From positions 124,001 through 188,000 of the forward strand of contig CAJXVM010000007.1 in assembly GCA_913061095.1 (NCBI GenBank): 64,000 nucleotides of DNA, given 5' to 3'. Position numbers and translations under genes: made by a program. The stretch is from an uncultured Ignavibacteria bacterium. GTDB taxonomy: Bacteria; Bacteroidota; Ignavibacteria; SZUA-365. Shown one piece after another: positions 26,422-35,208 of this stretch; within the stretch, counting starts at the first letter, position 1, and the number at the start of each line of letters is the position of its first letter. The notes beneath the pieces are model-generated. The model saw only the letters and a program-made list of their open reading frames with translations. It was not told the origin of the DNA and searched no databases.

Positions 26422-27891
26422 ATGCTGCAAGCAGCCCGCATACTGACAATCATGATCGCACTGATCGCCACCGCAGTCACGGCGGGAGCGCAGGACGTCA
26501 CGTCCTATACCATTCGCGGCGGAGAGGAGGATGTGTTCGAGCGTGAGGTCGCCGCGGCACGGGCGCGCACTACACTGGATGCATCACTTCCCGGGCTCGG
26601 CTGCACGGTCGAGTACATCCGCCGCCTCGGGGGCGAGGAAATCGTGTACCGCCGTGGTCCGATCGACCTTCATGTCACGCAGCAGCCCGATATCTCCGAT
26701 CGTCAGGAGCGGGGCACCCGTCCGGCTTCCGAAGATGACAGACTGACTCCGCATTTTTACGGCGGCATTCTCGTTGATCTTCCCCGTCCGGGAGAAAGCG
26801 CCCAGCCCGTGCCGATGCTGCCGGAGCGCTATCGGTACATGCTGCGCCTGGCACTTGTCCCGCAGCACTATGAGGATGCGACGCTCCATGCGGTCATTCT
26901 TCTCGAACGCGCCGTCGTTGAAGAAGACGGCGATGAACTGACACTGCATCGTGGGGAGTTGTTCACGCGCAGCGTGGAACTGAACGGGAATCTGCCGCTC
27001 AAGTTTGATCTGCCGGAATGGGATTCGCGGCTGCCGAACGGTGTTCATGCCGTGCCGCCAAATCTGCGCGAAGGGGTGCTCGTGACGCTCGAGACGCCGC
27101 ATGCATTCAGTCTGCCCGGCAGTTATCCCGATCCGTTCCGCAGCGCGGCACTTCTGACGTACGCCGTGCCACGTACCAGTTCGGTGCGCCTCACCATCAC
27201 GGTGGCCGGCGAGGAGCGCGTGATCGACCAGGGCAGGCGACAGCCTGGAACCTACGAAGTGGTATGGGACGCGGAGTCGCTCCCCGACGACAGTTACACC
27301 GCGGTGCTGACGGCAACGAACGATGAGGGCGCTCGCCTCTTTCGCACCGAACGCACGCTCGTGAAAAGCCGCAATGCGGAACCGTTCAGACCGGAACAGT
27401 TTTCCATGTTCCGTCGCGATATCTCGGGACATGTTGTCATCGGTACGGAGAGCGGGATCGGGTTCCAGATACCGGTGGACGATTCGAAGGCACTGCGGAA
27501 CATGTTCACACATATCGCCTTCCGGGTGGGATATCGCCTCAGCCCATCATGGGAAATCGGTGTGCTTGCAGGGCAGGATGCCTTCCATGAGAGTCCCGGA
27601 TCGGAGGTCGATGTGGATCGAATCAGCAATTACGGCGGCGTGGTCGCATATACGTACGGCTATCTCGGTCCCTACCTGCGCTGGATGCCGGGCCATGCCT
27701 TCCTGCAGCCGGTATTACAGGTGTCCGCCGCCTGGAGCGACGCGGCGATGGTCGCGGAGACCGCAGTGGGACTCAAAGCGGAAATCTTCCGCAACGTCGA
27801 GTTGTATGCCGCACCGGCGGCGTTCTTCCATCTGCGCAGCAGCGTCAGTACGAAACTCGGGATTCATTACGGACTGACGATGCGATTCTGA
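26422..27891 (+). CDS. Exported protein with internal sorting-domain-like fold and C-terminal outer-membrane-barrel-like domain
   Basis: 489 codons. A signal peptide ends at about 24 (TAGAQ). Residues 25-230 are a beta-rich domain I do not recognise. Residues about 234-315 resemble a T9SS sorting or FlgD-like Ig domain (YPDPFRSAALLTYAVP, then QPGTYEVVWDAESLP), but it is internal. From about 335 to the end there are barrel-like strands (WEIGVLAGQDAF, YLGPYLRWM) ending in LTMRF. This C-terminal part resembles the end of the locus-1 protein. It starts 2 nt after the anti-sigma-like gene, so it probably belongs to the same signalling unit, perhaps as its outer-membrane sensor. Confidence 0.75.
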   Translation: MLQAARILTIMIALIATAVTAGAQDVTSYTIRGGEEDVFEREVAAARARTTLDASLPGLGCTVEYIRRLGGEEIVYRRGPIDLHVTQQPDISDRQERGTRPASEDDRLTPHFYGGILVDLPRPGESAQPVPMLPERYRYMLRLALVPQHYEDATLHAVILLERAVVEEDGDELTLHRGELFTRSVELNGNLPLKFDLPEWDSRLPNGVHAVPPNLREGVLVTLETPHAFSLPGSYPDPFRSAALLTYAVPRTSSVRLTITVAGEERVIDQGRRQPGTYEVVWDAESLPDDSYTAVLTATNDEGARLFRTERTLVKSRNAEPFRPEQFSMFRRDISGHVVIGTESGIGFQIPVDDSKALRNMFTHIAFRVGYRLSPSWEIGVLAGQDAFHESPGSEVDVDRISNYGGVVAYTYGYLGPYLRWMPGHAFLQPVLQVSAAWSDAAMVAETAVGLKAEIFRNVELYAAPAAFFHLRSSVSTKLGIHYGLTMRF

Positions 27892-28553
27892 TGCGGATGC
27901 TCCCCCCCATATTGCTCTTTGCGATGCTGTTTCCACTGCTGTCCGGATGTGATTTCCCATCGGATCCGCCGCTGCGTGGCGCGGATGACGACGTCAATCC
28001 TCCTCCCGATCCCGTACAACATGGCGATCTCCTGCCGCTCAAGCCCCGGCATCGCTGGATCTACGTCGCGGATCCCTATTTTCGTCCTTCCCTCAATCCC
28101 GAATCCGCCGTTGCCCGGGAGCTGGTTTATGAGGCCGACACATTCTATTACCTGCCCTACGCCTTCATTCCCACCGGGGAAGACGCCCCTGTCGCCGCCT
28201 TTCCTCCACTGCTCAGGAACGACAGCACGGGACTCCAGTTCTACGACCCCGGTGTGCCGGGCGACACCCTGCGTCTGCGAACGAAACCTGTCCATCGTTT
28301 TACCCTGCCGCACCCGGCACGTCTCGGGACGAACATGGTGTTTGCTGACCAGACGGTTCGCGTGCAGGTGACGGCGGTCGACACTCTCGTGAGCATGCGC
28401 AGCTTCAGTTCGATTCTGCTGCCCTGCACGCGCTACCAGGTTACCGGCCGGGGACGGTCGCCAACCACGTTCTACGTGCTGCCTGGCATCTGCCTGCTGC
28501 GCATTGAAACGGAGTACGGCGTGTATCACACAATATCCTGGTATCTCTCCTGA
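27891..28553 (+). CDS. Hypothetical lipoprotein of ECF locus 2
   Basis: 220 codons. A lipoprotein signal (LLSGC, Cys19) is followed by a Pro/Asp-rich linker and a mainly beta domain (LPLKPRHRWIYVADP, FRPSLNPES). I do not recognise the family. The start overlaps the stop of the barrel gene by one base (TGATG), so it is co-translated with the ECF locus-2 operon and may act with the barrel at the outer membrane. Confidence 0.78.
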   Translation: MRMLPPILLFAMLFPLLSGCDFPSDPPLRGADDDVNPPPDPVQHGDLLPLKPRHRWIYVADPYFRPSLNPESAVARELVYEADTFYYLPYAFIPTGEDAPVAAFPPLLRNDSTGLQFYDPGVPGDTLRLRTKPVHRFTLPHPARLGTNMVFADQTVRVQVTAVDTLVSMRSFSSILLPCTRYQVTGRGRSPTTFYVLPGICLLRIETEYGVYHTISWYLS

Positions 28554-28593
28554 GCGATTTTCTCCCCGTTCCGAGAATTGGCATATTGCGTTC

Positions 28594-29724
28594 ATGTCCG
28601 CATCATTCGGCATAGGGCTGCTCTGCACGACGCGCTCACTCGGCGGCATTGAACTCAATGTTCTGCGTCTGGCGGGCTGGATGCGTGAGCGCGGGCATCG
28701 CTGTCTCGTCATCGGAGTGGACGAAGCGCCCCTGCTGAGACGTGCCGACGAACTCGATCTGCCATGGTATTCCGTGGGGGATCCACCGAAATACGGCGCG
28801 CTCGGTGCAGCCAGACGTCTGGGCGCGAAGCTGGTGAATGAGGGCTACTCCTCACTGATGCTCAATGCGACCAAGGACCTGAATCTCGGCGTCCTGACGC
28901 GGGCGGCATCGCGGCAGGCAATTCATCTGATCCATACCCAGCACATGCAGTTCGGGGCGAAGAAAACCGACCTGCTGCACCGGCTCCAGCATGCGAAACT
29001 GGATGCATGGATCGCACCTCTGCCCTGGCTCGCGGAACAGACACGGACGCACACGACATTGCCGCCCGGACGCATCCATGTCATTCCATTCGGGATTGAT
29101 CTCTCGCGCCTTTCCGCGAAACCCGACAGGGATACCGCCCGTGAACACGTTGCGCTGCCGCGGGAGGCATTCGTGGCGGGCGTTGTCGGGCGCCTCGACC
29201 GCGGGAAGGGACAGGAATACCTGATCCGCGCCGCCGCCCTGCTGCGCGAGCGCGGCATCGTGGTGCACGTTCTGATCGTCGGCGAGGAAACCCGCGGCGA
29301 GGACCAGGGTTACGCGCAGGAACTCAGAACGCTGACGGAACAGCTGTCTCTGCAGGAGCATGTTCATTTCCGTGGTTTCCTCGAACATGTCGAGGATGCG
29401 TACGCAGCCATGGACTGCTTCGTTCTGCCCTCGCTCTCAGAAACATTCGGCATGGTGACCATCGAAGCCATGGCCGCCGGTCTGCCGGTGATCGGCACGA
29501 ATACTGCCGGCACACCCGATATCATCCGCGACGACGTGACGGGGCTGCTGGTTTCTCCGCGCAGTGCCGGGGAAATCGCCGATCAGCTGCAGCGGCTGAT
29601 CCATGACGCGGAACTGCGAGACACGCTGGCCGCAGCGGGATGCGCGGATGCGCATGCACGTTTCTCCCATCGGGAACAGTGCGCACGAATCGAGCAGCTG
29701 CTTGAACGCATTCATCCCCGGTGA
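28594..29724 (+). CDS. Glycosyltransferase family 4 protein
   Basis: 376 codons from the ATG at 28594; the frame opens earlier but overlaps the lipoprotein gene. GT-B fold: an N-terminal Rossmann half starting GIGLLCTTRSLGGIELNVLR and a C-terminal half with GVVGRLDRGKGQEYLIRA and the donor-binding SLSETFGMVTIEAMAAGLPVI. Such retaining enzymes move a sugar from a nucleotide-sugar onto lipid, protein or glycan acceptors in the cytosol. The acceptor is unknown; a second GT4 gene lies at 30316-31380 on the other strand. Confidence 0.9.
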   Translation: MSASFGIGLLCTTRSLGGIELNVLRLAGWMRERGHRCLVIGVDEAPLLRRADELDLPWYSVGDPPKYGALGAARRLGAKLVNEGYSSLMLNATKDLNLGVLTRAASRQAIHLIHTQHMQFGAKKTDLLHRLQHAKLDAWIAPLPWLAEQTRTHTTLPPGRIHVIPFGIDLSRLSAKPDRDTAREHVALPREAFVAGVVGRLDRGKGQEYLIRAAALLRERGIVVHVLIVGEETRGEDQGYAQELRTLTEQLSLQEHVHFRGFLEHVEDAYAAMDCFVLPSLSETFGMVTIEAMAAGLPVIGTNTAGTPDIIRDDVTGLLVSPRSAGEIADQLQRLIHDAELRDTLAAAGCADAHARFSHREQCARIEQLLERIHPR

Positions 29725-29784
29725 TGTTTATATTCTGGAGTTGATATCCACCCCATGTTTCACTTTCTGCTGAAAGCATATCCC

Positions 29785-30243
29785 ATGAAAAATATAGCCG
29801 TACTCGCAATGACCGTCCTGCTTCTCTCCGCCTGTTCACAGCAAAACGAGACCGAGGAAACCGCCGGAGACGCCGCGCAGGAGATGAGCTCCTCCACGGA
29901 ACAGGCGAACACAGCTGACCGAGATATTTCCACCGAGACGCTTGTCAAGATCGATCCCGCAATCCAGGAATACGCTGACGAGGTGGAGCGTGAGAAACGT
30001 GCGTTCGAAAAGCAGCCGGATGAGGAAAGCCGGGCGGAACTGGTCAACGCCTATGTCGAATTCGCTGATTACATGACGTATGAAAGCCCGGTGTCCCCAC
30101 GCGAGGGGAAATATCATCGTGCCCTGATCGAATATCGTCACGCGCTGGAACTCGATCCCGGTAACAGCAAAGTCATCGCCGAGATTCAGCAGATCGAGGA
30201 TATTTACCGCAGCATGAATCGTCCAATACCGGGCGAGGAATAA
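29785..30243 (+). CDS. Small lipoprotein with a possible TPR-like C-terminus
   Basis: 152 codons from the ATG at 29785; this start puts the lipobox (LLSAC) in the right place, unlike the ATG at 29755. After an acidic, Ser/Thr-rich linker, the C-terminal half is helical (YHRALIEYRHALELDPGNSKVIAEI), like one or two TPR units. It is likely an outer-membrane lipoprotein of unknown role. An intrinsic terminator follows at 30328-30356. Confidence 0.8.
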   Translation: MKNIAVLAMTVLLLSACSQQNETEETAGDAAQEMSSSTEQANTADRDISTETLVKIDPAIQEYADEVEREKRAFEKQPDEESRAELVNAYVEFADYMTYESPVSPREGKYHRALIEYRHALELDPGNSKVIAEIQQIEDIYRSMNRPIPGEE

Positions 30244-30315
30244 TCCACGGCATATGTGAGCCGACCTGGAGAAAGCGCGCGTATGAGGCCCGCTTCTCCG
30301 GAGGACAACACACCG

Positions 30316-31380
30316 TCACTCCCCGAACAGCCGCCGGTACACGGCGGCTGTTTTTTGTATCATGGCATCCATCCGGTAGAGGCTCGCGACCGTTTCCTTT
30401 CCCCTCTGTCCCATGGCGCGCATGTCATCAGCGTGCCGCACGGCTTCACGCAATGCTTTCACCCATGCTTCAGGAGTGGGCTCGAGAACGATCACCCCCG
30501 TACGTGCGTGATCGACCAGTCCACGCAGCACCGGAATATCATTTGCGATGACGGGAATGCCATGGGCGAAGGCCTCGAGAACGACGTAGCCAAGTCCCTC
30601 CAGCGCATCCGACGGAAACAGCAGGGCAAGTGCTTTGCCGGTCCGCTTAAAAGGATGCGTGCAGAATCCTTCATACGTAATCGGCGATCCGCGATCAGCA
30701 GCAGTGCGCACCTCCTGCCACAGCGGACCATCCCCACAGATGCGCACGCTGATCGCATCCCCGGGGTCAATGCGATCGAGTGCCTCCAGAAGAAGGGGAA
30801 CACCTTTCTGTTCCACGAGTCGTCCCACAAAGAGAAATTCCGTCGTGGGATCCGCTTCCACCCGATCCCCCGGCAGTGTGATCCCGTTATGAATAACATT
30901 GATACGACTGCCGCGGACAAATCGCATCCGGGCACGGAACGCGGAGGCCAGTCCCTCGGAAACGGCAATCATTTCGCGCGGATAAAACGGGAACAGACGC
31001 AGATCATTGAAATTGGTGTGGACGGTATGCAGGCGTCGAACGCCGGGAAGCAGCGGTATTGCGGCCGCCGAAAGCATGGCAGCGAGGCGGCTGTGGGAAT
31101 GGAGGATGTCAACGTTCTCACGCCTGATGATCGATCGGATCATCCCCGGCGAGCGCAGGATGCCGGGAAGGGATCTGTTCCGGGAGTCTCCCCTGTACAG
31201 CGGCAGCTGCGTAAAGCGCGTGTCATCGTGCAGCGGACTCTCAGGCGGTGCCCATGCAGCGAAGACACTGTGAATGCCGTATGCGGAGAGACCGCTGGCA
31301 AGATCCATGACGTGACGGTACACACCGCCGAATTCCAGGGTGTTGACGAGATGCAGGACGGTGATCCGCTGGTCGCTCAT
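30316..31380 (-). CDS. Glycosyltransferase family 4 protein
   Basis: 354 codons from the ATG at 31380; a GTG at 31392 that overlaps the upstream stop (GTGA) is the alternative. GT-B fold: N-terminal VLHLVNTLEFGGVYRHV, then HTVHTNF and IHNGI, and C-terminal FVGRLVEQKGVPLLLEAL, ICGDGPL and PSDALEGLGYVVLEAFAHG with the donor-binding glutamates. It follows the GH13 gene closely on the same strand. A role in cell-surface glycan or storage-glycan handling is possible; the substrate is unknown. Confidence 0.9.
   Translation of the reverse strand: MSDQRITVLHLVNTLEFGGVYRHVMDLASGLSAYGIHSVFAAWAPPESPLHDDTRFTQLPLYRGDSRNRSLPGILRSPGMIRSIIRRENVDILHSHSRLAAMLSAAAIPLLPGVRRLHTVHTNFNDLRLFPFYPREMIAVSEGLASAFRARMRFVRGSRINVIHNGITLPGDRVEADPTTEFLFVGRLVEQKGVPLLLEALDRIDPGDAISVRICGDGPLWQEVRTAADRGSPITYEGFCTHPFKRTGKALALLFPSDALEGLGYVVLEAFAHGIPVIANDIPVLRGLVDHARTGVIVLEPTPEAWVKALREAVRHADDMRAMGQRGKETVASLYRMDAMIQKTAAVYRRLFGE
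30328..30356 (+). terminator. Intrinsic terminator overlapping the 3' end of the convergent gene
   Basis: CAGCCGCCG (30328-30336) pairs perfectly with CGGCGGCTG (30342-30350) around a 5-nt loop and is followed by six T. It ends the plus-strand lipoprotein transcript. The same bases encode VYRRL near the end of the minus-strand glycosyltransferase. Confidence 0.88.
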
Positions 31381-31388
31381 CGAACGGC

Positions 31389-32963
31389 TCACTCCGGCAG
31401 CAGGTACAATACGGATTTTGCAGGGATCGACACATGCTGCTCCCGCCCCATTCGCTTCACCGGTACTTCTTCAGGCCAGGCCTTCAGCGGTCCTTTCCAC
31501 GGGATGACGACATCCGCGGAGGCGGATCCGGTGTTGCAGAGTATGACGGCCGCTTCGCCGGCGATGCGGCGTTCGATGACACAGATCCCACGCGCGGGAT
31601 CTGCCGTCAGCACATGCATTGAACCGCGCTGCAGCGCCTCACTGCCCGCGCGGATGCGATTCAGCGCTGCGACGTGGCGGAACATCCCGCTCGTGGTATC
31701 GAAGGATCCGCCGCCCGTGGGATTCCCCCAGCCTTCGGCGAACATGCTTTCACGATTTTCCCAGTCGGGACCGGTGCCACCGCGAAATGCCTGCTCGGTG
31801 CCGTAGTACAGCAGCGGAACGCCCTGCAGTCCGTAAATGAATGTCAGCGCATTGCGCATGGCGCGTGTATCACCCTCAGCCACCGCGAGGAAACGGGATA
31901 TGTCATGATTGTCGATGAAGTTGAGCAGGAAGGGGCGTGTGCGCGCATCGTAGAGATGCAGCTGCTCGAAACTGTTCAGAATACGGGTGAGGCTGTGGCC
32001 GCGGCCGAACACGTCACGCACGGCCTCGGCCATGCTGAAATTGAACACGGCATCGAATCCGCGGCGACCGTCAGGAGTGGGGTGCGTGTAATACGCCGCC
32101 TTGGCATCATTCGCCGACAGCACTTCACCGAAAATGAAAAATTCCTTTTTGCGCATGTCATGCGCGTGTCGCCGGATGGCCGCAAGCCATGCGTACCAGA
32201 ATGGCATGTCCACATGCTTGACGGTATCCACGCGGAAGCCGTCACATCCGGTCTGCTCCATCCACCAGGTCCAGATATCGATCATGGCCGCAAGCACGCG
32301 CGGGTCTTCGGTGCGGAAGTCATCGAGACCGCCGGGCAGTTCCCCGACGACCTGGTAGGGATCGCTCCACTCCTTCACTTCCCCGAAATTGTGATACAGG
32401 CTGAGATCCTGCAATGCGGGTGGTGTGGGAAGCTGTGTGCTGTCGCGCCATGTGAGCGTGTATCCCTCCGCGTTCCATTCCCATCCGCCTTCCTCCGTGC
32501 CGATCAGTGGACCGGTGTGATTGCAGACGACATCAAGGTACACGCGCATGTCCATTTCGTGGGCGCGCCGGATGAGACGCCGCAGATCCTTCATGGTACC
32601 GAGGCGCGGATCGATCCGCTTGAAATGCTGGATCCAGTATCCGTGAAATGCTCCCGGTACATTCTGCTGCACCGGTGTCAGCCAGATGGCATTCACACCG
32701 AGCGCCTTCAGGTAGGGCAGACGCCGTTCGACACCGACGAGGTCGCCGCCCTGAACGGCCAGCGGGTCCGTGGGATCCGGCATGCCGTTTGCATCGTTGT
32801 TTGCGGGATCGCCGTCATCAAAGCGATCGGGCATGATCAGGTACATGCGCAGCGGCTCCGGTCCCGGCCTCAGCGTCCCGGCATCACCGAGCAGAATCCA
32901 TGCGATGATCGCGGCTGCGGCGAGAAGGATGGAAACGCTGGGAAGGATATTCCTTGAGATCAT
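31389..32963 (-). CDS. Exported alpha-amylase family glycoside hydrolase (GH13)
   Basis: 524 codons. An N-terminal hydrophobic segment (about 7-25) directs or anchors it outside the cytosol. The GH13 barrel has all core motifs: DVVCNHTG (region I), GFRVDTVKHVD with the nucleophile Asp (II), FIFGEVL with the acid/base Glu (III), and NFIDNHDISRF with the third Asp (IV). A C-terminal beta domain ends IPAKSVLYLLPE. It hydrolyses or rearranges alpha-1,4-glucans in the periplasm. It is probably co-transcribed with the downstream GT4 gene. Confidence 0.93.
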   Translation of the reverse strand: MISRNILPSVSILLAAAAIIAWILLGDAGTLRPGPEPLRMYLIMPDRFDDGDPANNDANGMPDPTDPLAVQGGDLVGVERRLPYLKALGVNAIWLTPVQQNVPGAFHGYWIQHFKRIDPRLGTMKDLRRLIRRAHEMDMRVYLDVVCNHTGPLIGTEEGGWEWNAEGYTLTWRDSTQLPTPPALQDLSLYHNFGEVKEWSDPYQVVGELPGGLDDFRTEDPRVLAAMIDIWTWWMEQTGCDGFRVDTVKHVDMPFWYAWLAAIRRHAHDMRKKEFFIFGEVLSANDAKAAYYTHPTPDGRRGFDAVFNFSMAEAVRDVFGRGHSLTRILNSFEQLHLYDARTRPFLLNFIDNHDISRFLAVAEGDTRAMRNALTFIYGLQGVPLLYYGTEQAFRGGTGPDWENRESMFAEGWGNPTGGGSFDTTSGMFRHVAALNRIRAGSEALQRGSMHVLTADPARGICVIERRIAGEAAVILCNTGSASADVVIPWKGPLKAWPEEVPVKRMGREQHVSIPAKSVLYLLPE

Positions 32964-33096
32964 GGCGGATCGCGGAATGGTGATTGTACAGAAGGAAAAT
33001 CATGTTAGTGATTTCAGGATGGAAATTCCACCGCTACGCGCGGGACGTGGATTTTGCCGCCGCTCTTTGTAATATGGACAAAACCCGCGAGACACG

Positions 33097-35169
33097 ATGA
33101 AACGCTTGACACAACTCCCCGCGCGATCAAAGCTGCTGCTAGCCGGCCTGCTCGTTCTGGCACTTGTTCTGACCGTGTTCGTCTACATCGAGGTGACCCA
33201 GAGCCGCAAGGAACTTCTGGGGAATGTACGCGCGGAAGCATCCATTCTCATTGAAACGCTGAATCGCGGAAGTGAAACCATCATCAATGCGAACGAGGAG
33301 CTCGAAAATGCGCTGATCGACCGCTTGATCGTCACTGCGCAGCTGATCGATCACATGGAGCAGCACGGATCGCTGAACTCTGAACGTCTGCGGCACGAGG
33401 CTCACGAACTGGGGGTCGCGCTCGTCGTGCTCTTCGATGGTGCCGGCGACGTCGCCGCAGCAAGCGCGGGAGAGCTCCCCACCGCACACGCAGGGAATGT
33501 CGCCGCTGCACCGGAACATGCAACGGCTATTGAACGGGTGATCGCACCCGTCCTGAACGGGACATACATCTGGACATCCGACGCACGGATTATCTCTCCA
33601 TGGTCTGGTGACACGTTGTTCGTTCTCGCCCACGAGCGTCGCACGGCCGACGGGGCCGTCCTGATCGGGTATTCATCCGCACAGCTGTTGGAGGTGCGCA
33701 AGCGGCTGGGTATCGGTCAGATCGCGCAGCAGATCGGCCGGCTCGAGGACATCGTCTATGTGGTCCTGCAGGATGAAGACGGCATCATCACCGCAAGCAG
33801 GGATGTCGAGGAAATGAGCGCCGTACGGGATGACGCGTTCCTTCGGGAAGCCCTCGTAAAGGACAGCACGCAGACACGTTTCCGGGAGTATGCGGGCAGG
33901 CGAATTTTCGAAGTGGTTAAGCGACTGGAAATCGACGGGGCCGGACCCGTGCTCTCGCGCATCGGCCTATCGCTCGAGCGTGTCAGAAACATTCAGCAGC
34001 GCTCCATGCGCCGCGTCATTTTTATTGCCGCCGGGTTTTTCGTCACTGCGCTAATTCTGATTGTGCTGCTGCTGACGCGGCAGCGCTATGGTGTGCTGGC
34101 GGAGGAGCACCGGAAAATCCGCACATACACCGGACTCGTGCTTGACAACATCGCCGACGCCGTGGTGGCCACCGACAGCCAGGGTGTCATCACCGTATTC
34201 AACAAGGCGGCGGAGCGGCTTCTTGAGCTCGATGCAGACACGGCAATCGGAACACAGCATGCAGGCGTGATTCCCTCCGACAGCCTCCTGATCGAGCGTA
34301 CGCACACCGACCGGGCGACAATTGATTACGCGGAAACCACACTGCCGACCGCGCAGGGCGAACGCCGCACCGTGGCCGTCAGCACGTCCATCATCCGGAC
34401 GAATGACGGCAGCCTGGATACGGTGGTTTGCATCGCGCGCGACATCACCGAACAGCGCCGGGCGCAGGAGCAGCTGCAGCGTCGCGACCGCCTGACGGCC
34501 ATGGGAGAACTGGCGGGTGGAATTGCACATGAAATCCGTAATCCCCTGAACGCAATCAATATCATCGCGCAGCGTTTCAACGCGGAGTTCGAACCGAAGG
34601 CAGATGCCGAAGAATTCCACCGGCTCAGCAGCACCATTCGCTCGGAAGTGAAGCGCGTCAATAATATCATCACGCAGTTCCTCGAGTTCGCGCGTCCCCC
34701 CCGTCTCGCACTTGCGGAAACCGACATGAGCCGCCTCCTGCGGGATAGCGTCGATGTCATTCGCTCGCAGGCAATGATGAAACAGGTTCGCATTCAGCTG
34801 TTCACCGACTCGCATCTGCCCATGCTCGCGGATGCGGAAAAGATGCAGCAGGTGTTCCTCAACCTGCTGCAGAACGCACTGGACGCCGTACAGGACGGCG
34901 GAGAGATCAAATGCATCGCCTGCAGGAAAAACGACCGTGTCATGGTATCCATCGCCGACAACGGACCGGGGATTCCCGAAGCTCTGCAATCGAAAATTTT
35001 CAATCTCTACTTCACAACGAAATCTTCCGGCACGGGACTCGGCCTGAGTATCGTTCATCAAATCGTCGGCGAACACGGCGGGGACATCGCCGTGACCAGC
35101 AGCGAGGGACACGGAACGACATTCCGCATGGTCTTTCCTCCCATGCAGGAAAACCGGCACGATGATTGA
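33097..35169 (+). CDS. Sensor histidine kinase with periplasmic domain and PAS domain (NtrB/AtoS type)
   Basis: 690 codons. Two transmembrane helices (about 15-32 and 306-329) bound a ~270-residue periplasmic sensor region. A PAS domain (about 345-460; YTGLVLDNIADAVVATDSQG) follows, then the kinase core: GGIAHEIRNPLNAI with phospho-acceptor His, NLLQNALDAV (N box), DNGPGIP (G1) and GTGLGLS (G2). It autophosphorylates in response to an envelope signal and passes phosphate to the sigma-54 activator encoded 39 nt downstream. The ligand is unknown. Confidence 0.95.
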   Translation: MKRLTQLPARSKLLLAGLLVLALVLTVFVYIEVTQSRKELLGNVRAEASILIETLNRGSETIINANEELENALIDRLIVTAQLIDHMEQHGSLNSERLRHEAHELGVALVVLFDGAGDVAAASAGELPTAHAGNVAAAPEHATAIERVIAPVLNGTYIWTSDARIISPWSGDTLFVLAHERRTADGAVLIGYSSAQLLEVRKRLGIGQIAQQIGRLEDIVYVVLQDEDGIITASRDVEEMSAVRDDAFLREALVKDSTQTRFREYAGRRIFEVVKRLEIDGAGPVLSRIGLSLERVRNIQQRSMRRVIFIAAGFFVTALILIVLLLTRQRYGVLAEEHRKIRTYTGLVLDNIADAVVATDSQGVITVFNKAAERLLELDADTAIGTQHAGVIPSDSLLIERTHTDRATIDYAETTLPTAQGERRTVAVSTSIIRTNDGSLDTVVCIARDITEQRRAQEQLQRRDRLTAMGELAGGIAHEIRNPLNAINIIAQRFNAEFEPKADAEEFHRLSSTIRSEVKRVNNIITQFLEFARPPRLALAETDMSRLLRDSVDVIRSQAMMKQVRIQLFTDSHLPMLADAEKMQQVFLNLLQNALDAVQDGGEIKCIACRKNDRVMVSIADNGPGIPEALQSKIFNLYFTTKSSGTGLGLSIVHQIVGEHGGDIAVTSSEGHGTTFRMVFPPMQENRHDD

Positions 35170-35208
35170 TGCATCATATCTGATGAACAGCAATAACCTG
35201 GACGAGAC

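Noticed and set aside
30256-31806. Open frame of 516 codons on the plus strand
   Set aside because: It runs antisense to the GT4 gene and the end of the GH13 gene, both of which have clear catalytic motifs.
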